A stretch of DNA of 64,000 nucleotides from positions 20,267,284 through 20,331,283 of the forward strand of contig OZ024808.1 of assembly GCA_964017045.1 (NCBI GenBank), given 5' to 3'. Both the position numbers and the translations under genes were made by a program. This stretch comes from Omphiscola glabra. Its lineage: Eukaryota > Mollusca > Gastropoda > Lymnaeidae. The notes below the pieces were generated by a model. The model worked only from the letters and a program-made list of their open reading frames with translations, was not told the DNA's origin and searched no databases. This document shows positions 1 to 11,340 of this stretch, piece after piece (position 1 is the stretch's first letter; every line of letters starts with the position of its first letter).

Positions 1-90
1 TGGGAGACACACTCTTTAAATAGAAATGTTCTTAAATGGGAGACACACTCTTTAAATAGAAATGTTCTTAATGGGAGACACACTCTTTAA
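1..90. repeat. 36-bp minisatellite, cut by window edge
   Basis: About 2.5 units of 35-36 bp, each starting TGGGAGACACACTC and containing TAGAAATGTTCTTAA. The first base of the window is already inside the array, so its true length is unknown. No coding potential. Confidence 0.9.
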
Positions 91-321
91 GAAGTGAGCG
101 AAACGTGACAGCGTCGTACGAGAATGGGAACAAAAAAGTTACAATAATATCACTAGCAGTCATTTAGTTTCACTAAATCGTTTCTATTTATTGGGTTCAC
201 TTTCATGGGCTCGTTATGATACTGACAGCTAGGACTAGCAACCAGGAGACACCTGCCTAAACAATAGAGCCTCAAAATGAACTGAATTTAAAAGCCGTGC
301 GTTTGCTCTTTTATAATACTG

Positions 322-568
322 GCGATGCACAAATTAGGGCGGTGCACAATGATGAGATGTGTTAAAGTGTGGTTGGTGCACAGTGAGGGGTGGTGGACAA
401 TGAATGGTGGTGCGCAGTGAGGGGTGGGGCGTAGTAGGGGCGTGCACAATAATAGATTGTCAAAATGAAGATGTGCTCAAATTGGGGGGACAGTGGTGAA
501 ACATTTAATGGGTGCACAGTTCGAGATGATGCACAGGTAGAGACGGTGCACAGTGACGGCAGTGGAAA
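322..568. repeat. Degenerate GTGCACA minisatellite
   Basis: The words GGTGCACAGTGA, GTGCACAATGA and GTGCGCAGTGAGG recur at irregular spacing with much divergence. This looks like an old minisatellite. The 128-codon minus-strand open frame across it is a by-product. Confidence 0.6.
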
Positions 569-912
569 GTAAGAGGCGCTACATGCTGAGCGGCGGCACC
601 TCGTTTGATTCGAGCTAACTTTAAGCCATCCATTGAGACCAATGTATTGAGTAAACGCTCTCATGTAGGCCATTTGGCTCGAGTTCATATTGACCCAGAT
701 ATGGTTAATGATGTACCCAGTAATGACCCAGACTGCTCTTGTTTGCACTCCATCTGGCTTATTTCGAATGCATAACTGCGGTCTGGTCTTTCATACCCCA
801 CGAAACGGCCCTTAGCATCGTTTGGCTCGTGCCACCGTGATGATAACACAAAGGTATGACCTTATGTTTAGACTCACGTTGACTATGTTGTTGTAGGGTC
901 AACTCTTTAAAT
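569..912. other. Unassigned sequence
   Basis: Single-copy-looking DNA. No convincing exon, RNA gene or element end was seen on either strand. Confidence 0.5.
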
Positions 913-1250
913 ACCAGAACATGCACAGTTGGCTATTGGTTCATATACCAGAATACGCACAGTTGGTTATTGGTTCATCTACAAGAACATGCACAGTTGG
1001 CTATTGGTTCATATACCAGAATACGCACAGTTGACTATTGGTTCATATACCAGAATACGCACAGTTGGCTATTGGTTCATAAACCAGAACACGCACAGTT
1101 GGCTATTTATCCATCTACCAAAATAAGCACGGTTGGCTATTTGACCATCTACCAGAAAATGTACAGTTGGCTATCGGTCCATATTCCAGAAATCGCAAAC
1201 TTGGCTATTTGTGCATATACCAGAACAACTAGCTAGCTGTTGGTTCATTT
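913..1250. repeat. 34-bp minisatellite, about 10 units
   Basis: Units begin ACCAGAAYAYGCACAGTTGG and continue CTATTGGTTCATAT; starts at 913 and 947 fix the 34-bp period. Units diverge toward the right end. Overlapping plus-strand frames reading SWLLVHIPEYAQL-like repeats are artefacts of the array. Confidence 0.95.
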
Positions 1251-1317
1251 CACGAGAATACAACTTGAAACCTATTTTCGCGCGTCTCCCCAAAACATAT
1301 ATTTCACACGCCCCACA

Positions 1318-1478
1318 AGGTTCTATCACACACCCTCTAAATGGATTATCCTAGACCCTTCAACAGTTATTTAACTCACGATTCCCTCAATGGCTTATCG
1401 CATACCCCCGTCAATGACTTTACCCCTTCCTAGTATCAATGGTATATCCCACACCCTCGTCTATGGCTATCCAAACCA
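1318..1478. repeat. Degenerate CACCCTC..AATGGCTTATC minisatellite
   Basis: Four or five poorly conserved units of about 35-40 bp combine a C-rich part (CACACCCTC) with AATGGNTTATC. Read by eye; an old tandem array is likely but not certain. Confidence 0.5.
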
Positions 1479-1879
1479 ACGTCTGCGAGTGCGACCATAC
1501 CCCACACATATTTTAAAACTAGAAATGTAAAATCAGGCCCGCAGCTTTCTTCAATCAAGTTGAAGAGATCTAGTATACCAGGAAAGTGTCAAATAAAAGC
1601 AGCGTTCCACCATTCCCCTCACACGAAGCTCAAGGGAGGGCAGACGACACACTCAGTCTTGTCAGCTCCTTAAGAAACCACCCATCATAGCAAACCTGAC
1701 AGGTTGACGTCATCGGCTGACATCCGATGAACCAATCAACCCTTCATTATCGGCCAATTGGGGTAGCGGGCTGTATTCCCGATGTTACAATCTAAGCCAA
1801 GAATAGGAAGACCCTGTCTGAGATCTCACGAAGCGTGTATTCAAATTGGTTGACTGGCAGTTGTGGCAATGACAGCATT
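1479..1879. other. Unassigned sequence
   Basis: No gene, RNA or element boundary recognised. Base composition is mixed, without simple repeats. Confidence 0.5.
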
Positions 1880-2185
1880 TCACTTACTAATGGTCAATAC
1901 AGGTCAATAGATGTAAGGGAACGAAAGGTGAAGTAGGTTAATAGGGAGAGGCACGGGAACTGATGGTGAGGTGGTTCAATAGAGGTAAGAGAACTAACTA
2001 ATGGTGAAGTAGGTTAATAGAGAGAGGCACGGGGACTAATGGTGAGTTAGGTCAATAGAGGTACTGGAGCTAAGGATGACGCAGGTACTTCAATAGAGGC
2101 GTGCGAACTAATGGTGAAATAGGTCAATAGAGGAACGGGAAATAATGATGAGGTATGTCAATAGAGGTACGGGGACTAACATCCT
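1880..2185. repeat. Degenerate 34-42-bp minisatellite
   Basis: Seven to eight units contain AATAGAGGTACGGGAACTAA and TGGTGAAGTAGGTC with length changes of a few bases. The right end lies 22 bp from the target-site duplication of the foldback element at 2216. Confidence 0.8.
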
Positions 2186-2206
2186 TGTGAAATTGGTCCG
2201 GAGTAG

Positions 2207-2523
2207 GTGTTACGGCGTATCCGGAAATTTGATCGAAAGAAATTTGGTCGACGGAAAATTGATCGACGGAAATTTGATCGAACGGAAATTTGGTCGAATC
2301 GTTTTTTTTATTTATACGTTAAAATTTTGCGTCAAATTTCTGTTTGAACGCATTATTTTGTTTTACTAAATAGTATAGTGCGTTCAAAAGCAAATGTGAC
2401 GAAAAGTTTAACGTCTCGACTGAAAAAAAGATTCGACCAAATTTCCGTTCGATCAAATTACCGTCGATCAATTTTCCGTAGACGAAATTTCTTTCGATCA
2501 AATTTCCGGTAACCGTGTTACGG
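2207..2523. mobile_element. Foldback MITE copy 1, 9-bp target duplication
   Basis: A 299-bp element (2216-2514) flanked by a perfect 9-bp duplication GTGTTACGG at 2207-2215 and 2515-2523. Nearly the whole element is one inverted repeat with arms of about 140 bp and a short AT-rich centre. Each arm is built from five tandem copies of a 15-16-bp word of the type GGAAATTTGATCGA or GGAAATTTGGTCGA. No transposase is present. Nine-bp duplications and foldback arms made of tandem repeats suggest a Mutator/Foldback-type non-autonomous transposon; the superfamily is an inference. A second copy lies at 61665-61963. Confidence 0.85.
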
Positions 2524-2553
2524 GTGTCTAGAAGTCATCGAAATCACTGAGTC

Positions 2554-2600
2554 CAGTGTTTCACAAACCTTTTTGACCGGCCATTGGTGACCAGCTTTCA
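2554..2600 (+). mobile_element. hAT-like terminus (fragment)
   Basis: CAGTGTTTCACAAACC followed by TTTTTGACCGGCC has the form of many hAT terminal repeats (CAGNGNTTCNCAAAC). No matching inverted end or 8-bp duplication was found, so this is at most a truncated relic. Confidence 0.35.
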
Positions 2601-2771
2601 GCTTTAAGAGAAATATATATTACAATCACATTGACCATGTCTAGCTTTCCTGAACTCTCACCCCCAAAGATTCTTACCCAATCAAAGTCGTCCCTTCACA
2701 TCATTGCGCCCATCAAACATGTATCTTCAAGCATCTCCAACGCCCTCCTCCATGTACCCCTTTAGGAGAAC

Positions 2772-3298
2772 GGGCATTGCAGAAAATAGTTGACCATAAG
2801 AGGCAGTGCAGAAAATAGTTGACAATAAGGGGCAGTGCCGAAAATAGTTGACCATAAGGGGCAGTGCAGAAAATAGTTGACCATAAGGGGCAGTGCAGAA
2901 AATAGTTGACCATAAGGGGTAGTGCAGAAAATAGTTGACCATAAGGGGCAGTGCAGAAAATAGTTGACCATAAGGGGCAGTGCAGAAAATAGTTGACAAT
3001 AAGGGGCAGTGCAGAAAATAGTTGGCCATAAGAGGCAGTGCAGAAAATAGTTGACCATAAGAGGCAGTGCAGAAAATAGTTGACCGTAAGGGGTAGTGCA
3101 GAACATAGCTGACCATAAGAGGCAGTACAGAACATTGTTTAACCAACGGGGCAGTACAGAACATAGTTTACCCAAAGGGGCAGTACAGAACAAAGGGGCA
3201 GTACAGAACATAGTTTACCCAAAGGGGCAGTACAGAACATAGTTTACCCAAAGGGGCAGTACAGAACAAAGGGACAGTACAGAACATAGTTTACCGCC
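2772..3298. repeat. 29-bp minisatellite, about 18 units
   Basis: The left part repeats GACCATAAGGGGCAGTGCAG then AAAATAGTT with a 29-bp period (units at 2792 and 2821). The right part shifts to a variant with CAGTACAGAACATAGTTTACC and 18-bp deleted units. Because 29 is not a multiple of three, all three minus frames stay open for about 145 codons. These are not genes. Confidence 0.95.
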
Positions 3299-3401
3299 AT
3301 AATACAAATAATGAAATTGCCACTTTTTTTGTTGTTGATATTGATATATTTAAAAACAAAAAAAAGCTGATGAAATATGTATATAAATAAACGATGTCTC
3401 T

Positions 3402-3473
3402 ACGGTTGTAGTTATGCCCTGGCATATTAATGTGTATACGATTGCAGTTATGCCCTGGCATATTTAACAACAT
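3402..3473. repeat. 36-bp tandem duplication
   Basis: Two copies of ACGRTTGYAGTTATGCCCTG GCATATT start at 3402 and 3438. This is a short two-unit duplication in otherwise AT-rich DNA. Confidence 0.8.
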
Positions 3474-3898
3474 GCAGCATACGCTTTCCTTCTTGTGGCT
3501 AGGTCAGCACGAACAAAAGTCCAAGGGTTACAGTTCAACACCAACCAAACAGCAGCGGAAAGCAAATCAAATATTCATAAAAACAAAGCAAATAACAAAC
3601 GTCAAGACAGCCTTGACCATGCCTTGACCATCCACGTAAATCTGAACTGATCTAAATCCTCCTCTATGAAAATGCACGAATCCTTGGTCACATTCAAACA
3701 AACTTTCTGAAATCTAACTGAGCGTTCACCGTCCCAACACTTTTGTGTTATCACTTAATGGATGCTGTAATACCCCCGTACCCACTGATACAACATTTCC
3801 AAAATCTAGCGGACACACAAGAAAATACCAGGCACAGCTAACCAAGTGATGCCCGCTCGAGAACGTGAGCGAGCGCTAATCGGACAGGCGGAACATAC
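3474..3898. other. Unassigned sequence
   Basis: No gene or element recognised. If the exon at 3899-4000 is real, this stretch would be the start of its first intron on the minus strand. Confidence 0.4.
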
Positions 3899-4000
3899 CT
3901 CTTCTCCCCCGCCACCCCCAACAACCTCTCCTCCCCCTCCACACGGGACGCGTCTCTTCCTTGTCTCATCTGGGTCGCTGGTGTCAAATATGAGCGACAT
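3899..4000 (-). CDS. Possible first coding exon, product unknown
   Basis: On the minus strand an ATG at 4000 opens 34 codons that begin MSLIFDTSDPDETRKRR and end in a glycine/glutamate run (GGGGEVVGGGGGEE). The frame meets a good 5' splice site, GAAGAG followed by GTATGT (plus-strand GAACATAC at 3891-3898), in phase 0. An acidic-basic start followed by a low-complexity run is a common N-terminus for nuclear or regulatory proteins, but I do not recognise the family. No next exon was found. Against it: the glycine codons sit in a G-rich tract of a kind common in this window, and one splice site plus a 34-codon frame can arise by chance. Confidence 0.25.
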
Positions 4001-4344
4001 GATGGATATGAGCGTATTGAGAGTCGAGTTTCGAAAAATGACTGTTAAGTGTATGACCTGCTGAATGCTGCTCTAGTGAATAAATTACGTGTGTGCATAC
4101 CATTTTCTGGACGTAACACCCGCAAAATGACCAGCGACCACTTCGAACGTGGAAGTGGCGTATTACAACCTCGATATTAGAGTTCCAACATGACGAAAGT
4201 TCTATCGAATATGAGAGATGCATATCAGCCCTGAATGACTCCCAATGTACCAAGTTGTTCAGGGGTCAAATGAAACTGGCAGAGCACCACTAACTCACAA
4301 ATAGTGTTGCACGCACAATCCGTCAGCAACACTATCTCTTATTA
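4001..4344. other. Unassigned sequence
   Basis: Would be the 5' flank of the possible exon at 3899-4000. No TATA box or CpG cluster stands out. Confidence 0.4.
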
Positions 4345-4352
4345 TCTTGTTT

Positions 4353-4445
4353 GCAAGACTTTGACAAGGCAGCTGGAAGCAGCAACACTTACTCATTGTA
4401 TCCTATTTCCATCCAATGGCAAGACTTTGACAAGACAGCTGGAAG
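4353..4445. repeat. Duplicated 27-bp block, 66 bp apart
   Basis: GCAAGACTTTGACAAGRCAG followed by CTGGAAG occurs at 4353 and 4419. On the minus strand each copy follows a pyrimidine-rich stretch ending in CAG. It may belong to the dispersed-repeat-like segment to the right. Confidence 0.7.
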
Positions 4446-4990
4446 AAAGGCTAAGACGCAGTGGATGACCAGCAGTATTGCTCGCATCCCAAGTCGTAGG
4501 AATTGCCGGAATGGTCATTGTGTCAAAGTCATACCACGTACCGGACTCCTTCTCCAGGGTTAAATTCAGAGTTTGGCTTCCCTGAGATGGGGTGCCATCC
4601 TAGGTTAACGAGCCATGTCCACCATGGGTACCGGTGTAGTTCTTTTGTTTGTTGTTGTTGTTTTTTTATATGTCTAGGATGTTGCTGTGGATTGAACTCC
4701 GTGTGCACAATTTTGGAATTGAAACATTGTGACTGCACAGCCAGCAAGTGACCCCACTAGTGCCAAAATGACCAGTAGTCAAGGCAAAGAGGAATTACAT
4801 TGCTTACCCACTTACTGCCAAGGTGACCATTCGTTACAAATTACAAAGACATAATTCTCCAATCTCTGACCCATCTTCTCTGGGGAAATATCACGAAGAT
4901 TAGTCAGTCACATGGACATGGGGTAAATTAGATGCAAAGGGATCGGGGTCGGATGCCAGAAAATAGGGCTACTATTGTAATATCGGTAAC
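4446..4990. other. Possible transposon-derived segment, unidentified
   Basis: More evenly composed than its surroundings. On the minus strand 4529-4747 holds a 72-codon frame with WLVNLGWHPISGKPNSEFNP before its stop. I suspect a LINE tail or other dispersed element from its feel, but no diagnostic domain is visible and there is no second copy in the window. Confidence 0.2.
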
Positions 4991-4995
4991 ACAAT

Positions 4996-5088
4996 TGGCT
5001 ATGTGGGGCTTGAGCCAGGACATTGTAGGTGTTGTAGATTCATGACATTTTAGGTGTTGTAGAGCAAGAACATGATAGGTAGTACAGC
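4996..5088. repeat. Short GGTGTTGTAG tandem repeat
   Basis: About three units of 26-27 bp carry GACATTNTAGGTGTTGTAGA. Conservation is moderate. Confidence 0.6.
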
Positions 5089-5169
5089 AGCACGTCTCCG
5101 TGTGGCTATTTGAAGACATTGAATCTGCGACACATCAAGAAACCCAGTAGTGCAGCATGGACACACCAC

Positions 5170-5322
5170 GACACAGAACCACATGGACACATTTACCATG
5201 ATAGAGAACAGCATAGACACATTTACCATGACACAGAACAGCATAGACACATTTACCATGACACAGAACAGCATAGACACATTTACCCTGACACAGAACA
5301 GCATAGACACATTTAACATGAC
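5170..5322. repeat. 30-bp minisatellite, 5 units
   Basis: The unit is CAGCATAGACACATTTACCA TGACACAGAA. As 30 is divisible by three, one plus frame reads a decapeptide repeat (IDTFTMTQNS) within a 144-codon open frame at 5150-5584. This is probably spurious, because nothing outside the array looks coding. Confidence 0.95.
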
Positions 5323-6840
5323 GCAGATCACTCATACTCTTACCAATTTTCCAATTAGCAAAATCACCAGCTCCTCACCCACCCCTGGCCTCTCTTACCC
5401 CCACCGGTTACACCATAGACGCCACACTGTTGTCCGCGTCCAGGAGTCCCTACATCCATCCAACTCACCCCAACCCCGAGATGGAAACAAAAAATGTAAA
5501 CCAATACAAAGCCAATGTTTTAAAACCAAGATAATCAAAATTTTTTTTTTTTTTTGTTTGTTTGATTTATTTGGCCGATGCTAAACGACATACACATATC
5601 TCCATAGATGTCATCTGTCAAGGGTATGATAATCACTGTTGTTATGCGTAGATCATTGTTGCTATGTTTGGTACGTAAAAGATGTTAGTTAGAGATTATG
5701 TGTGTAGCTGTATCTATTGTGTGAGATTTTTGGGACGTATTTTGGTAAAAAAAAAAGGGGGGGGGGGGGATTACGTGTTATTCGAGTGGTTGTTATCATG
5801 CTGGATAGATGGTCGTTGTAGAATATTGTTTTCTGTGTTGAGGAATTCGACTGGATGAATAGTAAAGAAATTACATTGATGTGTTTAGCGAATTGAATTA
5901 ATAATAATACATTTAGAGCGTGCAACGAATATTCGGTGTATGGTTATTGTCATCAGTTGCACTGGTCAGTGTGAGAGACTATAAGATCCAACACGCAAGC
6001 ATCTGTCATCCAAGGTTAGATGAACACAGGGTTTTAAGTTCTACATCTGGTCATTGAAGGTATTAAGATCCTGCTTCACGTCAGCATCCTTCTACTTTGG
6101 CGTATGTGCTCCTAGCGTTGCATAGACAAATCAAGAAGTAATACTCATAAGCTTCAATACACAGCTTTGGAAGCATATAATCTAATATTAGAAATAAATC
6201 GACTTTCGGTACTTTGAATATAAATGCCAACGGGGGTTCACTAATTTGATGCATCGGTGTAAAACTAAAATGTTCGCATTTAGCGTTCAAGTGCATCGAA
6301 CATATGGAAACAGACAAGCACACACAGAGTCACGAAAACCAAGTATTGGTATTAGATATTTTATTTCCGGCCCACACACGTAAAAAGGAAACAAAAACCC
6401 CATTGTTCACACAAGTCTCATTTCATACAGCTGAACACATGCTGGAAGACACCGACGGACGGTCAGTCCTGCCCCTAGGCCCAATAATGACAGGCCAGTT
6501 GGGGAGAAAAGGGGGGTGGTGTCACTGCATGGACTATAAAGAGTGGACAAGTATGTCCTAAAGCCACGGACGTGTATAAGATGGAACTGACAAAAGATCC
6601 TCACTTGCGAAGCAAAAAAAGTGTATGTCTTAAGGCGAAAAAGACTCATTTAATTTGGTGGGGTTTTTTTGGTCAGCCCTCTCCACTCTCGATTTGCTTG
6701 ATTTCGTGGTTTTGTTGCGCTATTTTTTGTTTTGTTTTCCTTTTCAGGTCAAAATGGACCTGGACACGCAGCGCCGCCATTCGCACCCGGGTACCATTAG
6801 GCTCAATGCTATTCGGATATAAGTTGTGGTACCGTAGTTT
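5323..6840. other. Unassigned sequence with an A10G13 tract
   Basis: No gene recognised. Contains a T-run at about 5540-5555 and an abrupt A-run/G-run junction at 5747-5769. Confidence 0.5.
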
Positions 6841-8108
6841 ATTTTAGTAAAACTGAAGAATTAAGATTTGAAACGTATAGTAAATTCAATTATCTTTCAT
6901 TCGATACCTCATGTTGGTCTTACAAACACAACAATAATGTTTTAAATCGTTTTTTTTATCCCAGCCTCTCAAATCTGGTACCCGTGTACCATTAGCCGCT
7001 TCGTTTAAAAAAAAAACACCCCCATCTACACGGTCCTTTTTTGTAAAAAATATATAAAATACATAAACTAACCATTACTTAAATAAGTTCAAGATTGGTA
7101 TTAAAAAAAATAAAAAGTTCCAAGAAAGACAACCTGTATAATAAAGTGACCTAAAAAAAAAAACACATCAATTTCTAGAGTAGCTTCCCTTCCAATAGTC
7201 TAGCCTGATGATTATCGCGCAATCAATCACAACACATGTAACATCGCCGGCGACCCACATGCAGTGTGCTTAACGCTGACCTAGGGATGGAGGATGTAAA
7301 CATGGCCCAATTCGTCACCAAAACACGAGTCTGTTAGGTAAACACAGAGTCAATAATTGGCGGAAACAAGATAACAGCCGCCAAAAAAGGTCAATGAGTG
7401 CAAGTACGTCAACAAACGCATCCCTCGGAAGGCAGGTTACGTCAGTTGTCTATTTATAAACTAATTTACTAGGATAATCAGGACATGACATTGGCAACAA
7501 GCTGTTCCTGTAGATAGTAGACTACGCTCTCCTTATTTGGTGTATACAATGCATTATTATATTTTTTTATTTTTTTTTAATGAGTTAAGACCAGCATTAT
7601 ATTTGATCACTTCCCCTGAATCATTCCTGTATACATTATTTACGAAAAGTACATTTGCATGTATGATTTAGAAATAACTCCAGCAGCGCATAAGGTGTTT
7701 AACTAAGAAATTATTTAAAATAAAAAAAAAATAATAAATTTAAAAATGTTAAAAAAAAAAACCGCTTTAAATTCATTTTTTCTCAAAACTTTAAAAGTGC
7801 ACTTAAGTATTTTTTTTTTTCATTTAATAAGATATAACAATAAAAAGTGGATTTAAAATAAATAAAATAAATATATATATATATATATAAAAAACGCCCA
7901 CATGTATTTACTTTATAACGTTGTTGTTGTTTTGTTGCAACAGAGAGTGACCCAATCAAATGCACACGTCTGTAAAGTGAATGGATTAGCCCGGTGTCGC
8001 GACAGGAGGAGGTTACAAGGTATCTCAAACTGCTCTGCATGGAGGCCACTGAAGATTGTTTTATCTTGTACCCATGTGGCCATCATATGTCGTACCGGAT
8101 CGTACTAG
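6841..8108. other. AT-rich low-complexity stretch
   Basis: Many A and T runs, including repeated AAAAAAATAAAA-type blocks at 7080-7160 and 7720-7870 and an AT microsatellite near 7870-7890. No gene or RNA seen. Confidence 0.6.
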
Positions 8109-8415
8109 GATCGTTAAATTAACACTAGATGGTGTTGATTGGAGAAAGAGCATTTAATTATCAATATATGATGTTGATTGGAGAACGATCGTTAAATTAA
8201 CACTAGATGGTGTTGTTGGAGAAAGATCGTTAAATTAACAATAGATGGTGTTGATTGCAGAAAGATCGTTAAATTAACACTAGATGGTGTTTTTGGAGAC
8301 AGATCGTTAAATTAACACTAGATGGTGTTGTTGGAGAAAGATCGTTAAATTAACAAAAGATGGTGTTGATTGCAGAAAGATCGTTAAATTAACACTAGAT
8401 GGTGTTGATTGGAGT
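8109..8415. repeat. 38-39-bp minisatellite, 8 units
   Basis: Units start GATCGTTAAATTAACACTAG and continue ATGGTGTTGATTGGAGAAA. Starts were read at 8109, 8187, 8225, 8264, 8302, 8340 and 8379, with one degenerate unit near 8148. Confidence 0.95.
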
Positions 8416-8901
8416 ACAAGTGTAAACTAAATGTTTGTACATCGACGTAAGTGTTAATTCTACTGTTCACGATGCCACCACGTCAACGTTAATCGATGTC
8501 GATTATGGGAGTTCACTAATGATTGTTGCGAATAGTATATTGGATTACGCGCTTGTGTTGTTGTTTTTTTTTTTTTTAGAGATTAGTTAGTGAACGCTCT
8601 TCCAGCGCTTGACCCGGTGTCGTATTTTTATACTTATTATGACGTAATGTCTTGTCTGTTTTGCCACGCATGATTTTTATGCGTGGGCAGTCGTGAAAAT
8701 AACTTTGTGGGAGATAGCTGTGCATTATTCTGATAGCGAGCTGCGCTATACATGAGTTGAGGAAATGTACACTCTATGGATATATGTATATGTTAAAGTT
8801 GCATTAATTAATGAAACGGACTTGTTGATATTCAATGAACATCGCGTGAAAGAACCCGATGGAGTAAACCAACCAAGTAGACAAGGGTGTTGACAGTCAG
8901 C
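8416..8901. other. Unassigned sequence
   Basis: No gene or element recognised. A T-run lies at about 8566-8577. Confidence 0.5.
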
Positions 8902-9072
8902 AAGTCGCATAATCTATTCCAAAGAAGCTGCTAACTACTGATGTGTCCAGTGCCTACGATGTCACCGTTGATCGGCAAGTCGAACCGTTGATCGGCAAGT
9001 CGAACCGTTGATCGGCAAGTCTAACCGTTGATCGGAAAGTCGAATAATATATTCCAAAGAAGCAGCTTACTA
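8902..9072. repeat. 20-bp array bracketed by a 32-36-bp duplication
   Basis: Four units of CCGTTGATCGGCAAGTCGAA lie at 8965-9044. On either side is a copy of AAGTCGNATAATNTATTCCA then AAGAAGC, at 8902-8933 and 9037-9072. The right copy overlaps the last unit through the shared word AAGTCG. Confidence 0.9.
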
Positions 9073-10594
<1,522 letters not shown>

Positions 10595-10704
10595 ACAGTG
10601 TTATAACAGCAGGGAACGTGTCACGGCGACGCTACAGCAGGGAACATGTCACGACGACGCTACAGCAGGGAACATGTCACAACGACGCTACAGCAGGGAA
10701 CATG
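10595..10704. repeat. 28-bp minisatellite, about 4 units
   Basis: CAGCAGGGAACATGTCACGA CGACGCTA repeats at 10607, 10635 and 10663 with flanking partial units. Confidence 0.9.
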
Positions 10705-11340
10705 TGTAGATGTTTCACTGAGTACCGCGACTTGTTCCCTGTCACTGCGTCCAGTCAACTCCCGGCTGGGTTTGTTGACAAAAATATAAAGGGAATCAAG
10801 CATGGCCGAACATCCGTCTCCGGCTTTGTGGCCCCTGTGTTATCGGCCCCTGTGGGACGGGTGCCAAGGCGGAGTGCACGGGTTCATGGCAATAGGGGGA
10901 TGGGGGCGGGGATGAGTAGAAGCAGTGGCGGCGATGAAATAGTGTTACCCGGAAAAATTGTTTCATCGGTGTCAGCCTCAAGGAAATAATAATTTCGGTA
11001 ACAATGAAGCAATATAGACAATGAAAGTTTGTTCCCATGGGGTATTAGATGACGGAAAATTTGATATTTTAATTGCAAACAAATGCTATATGCAAAGGCG
11101 GATTCCTCGATTGGGATGAGTATGTGTTATTTTATGAGACGTCTCAAAATTCTCAAGGGGTGATGACGGTAGAATACACTATGATACGTTATATGGCGGA
11201 AAAGAGTCGTAGGAAGGGGGTGCGCAGTGAGCGGTCACACGGTGCGGCAATTTGTATTCTTTATATTGAGGTGACATTTTCAGGAAAACATCTTTTTTTT
11301 GTATTATTGTTTTTTTTTTTTAATATTGTTTTCATGAAAG
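10705..11340. other. Moderately GC-rich unassigned sequence
   Basis: 10740-10940 is GC-richer than average and open on both strands. The plus-strand 123-codon frame at 10618-10989 begins inside the 28-bp array and shows no recognisable domain. CAGTGGCGGCGATG at 10923 resembles a hAT end. Not called as a gene. Confidence 0.35.

Noticed and set aside
2713..3211. Three overlapping 140-149-codon minus frames
   Set aside because: They are translations of the 29-bp minisatellite in three frames.
5150..5584. 144-codon plus frame with decapeptide repeat
   Set aside because: The repeat is the 30-bp minisatellite. The rest shows no domain, and the frame runs into a T-run.
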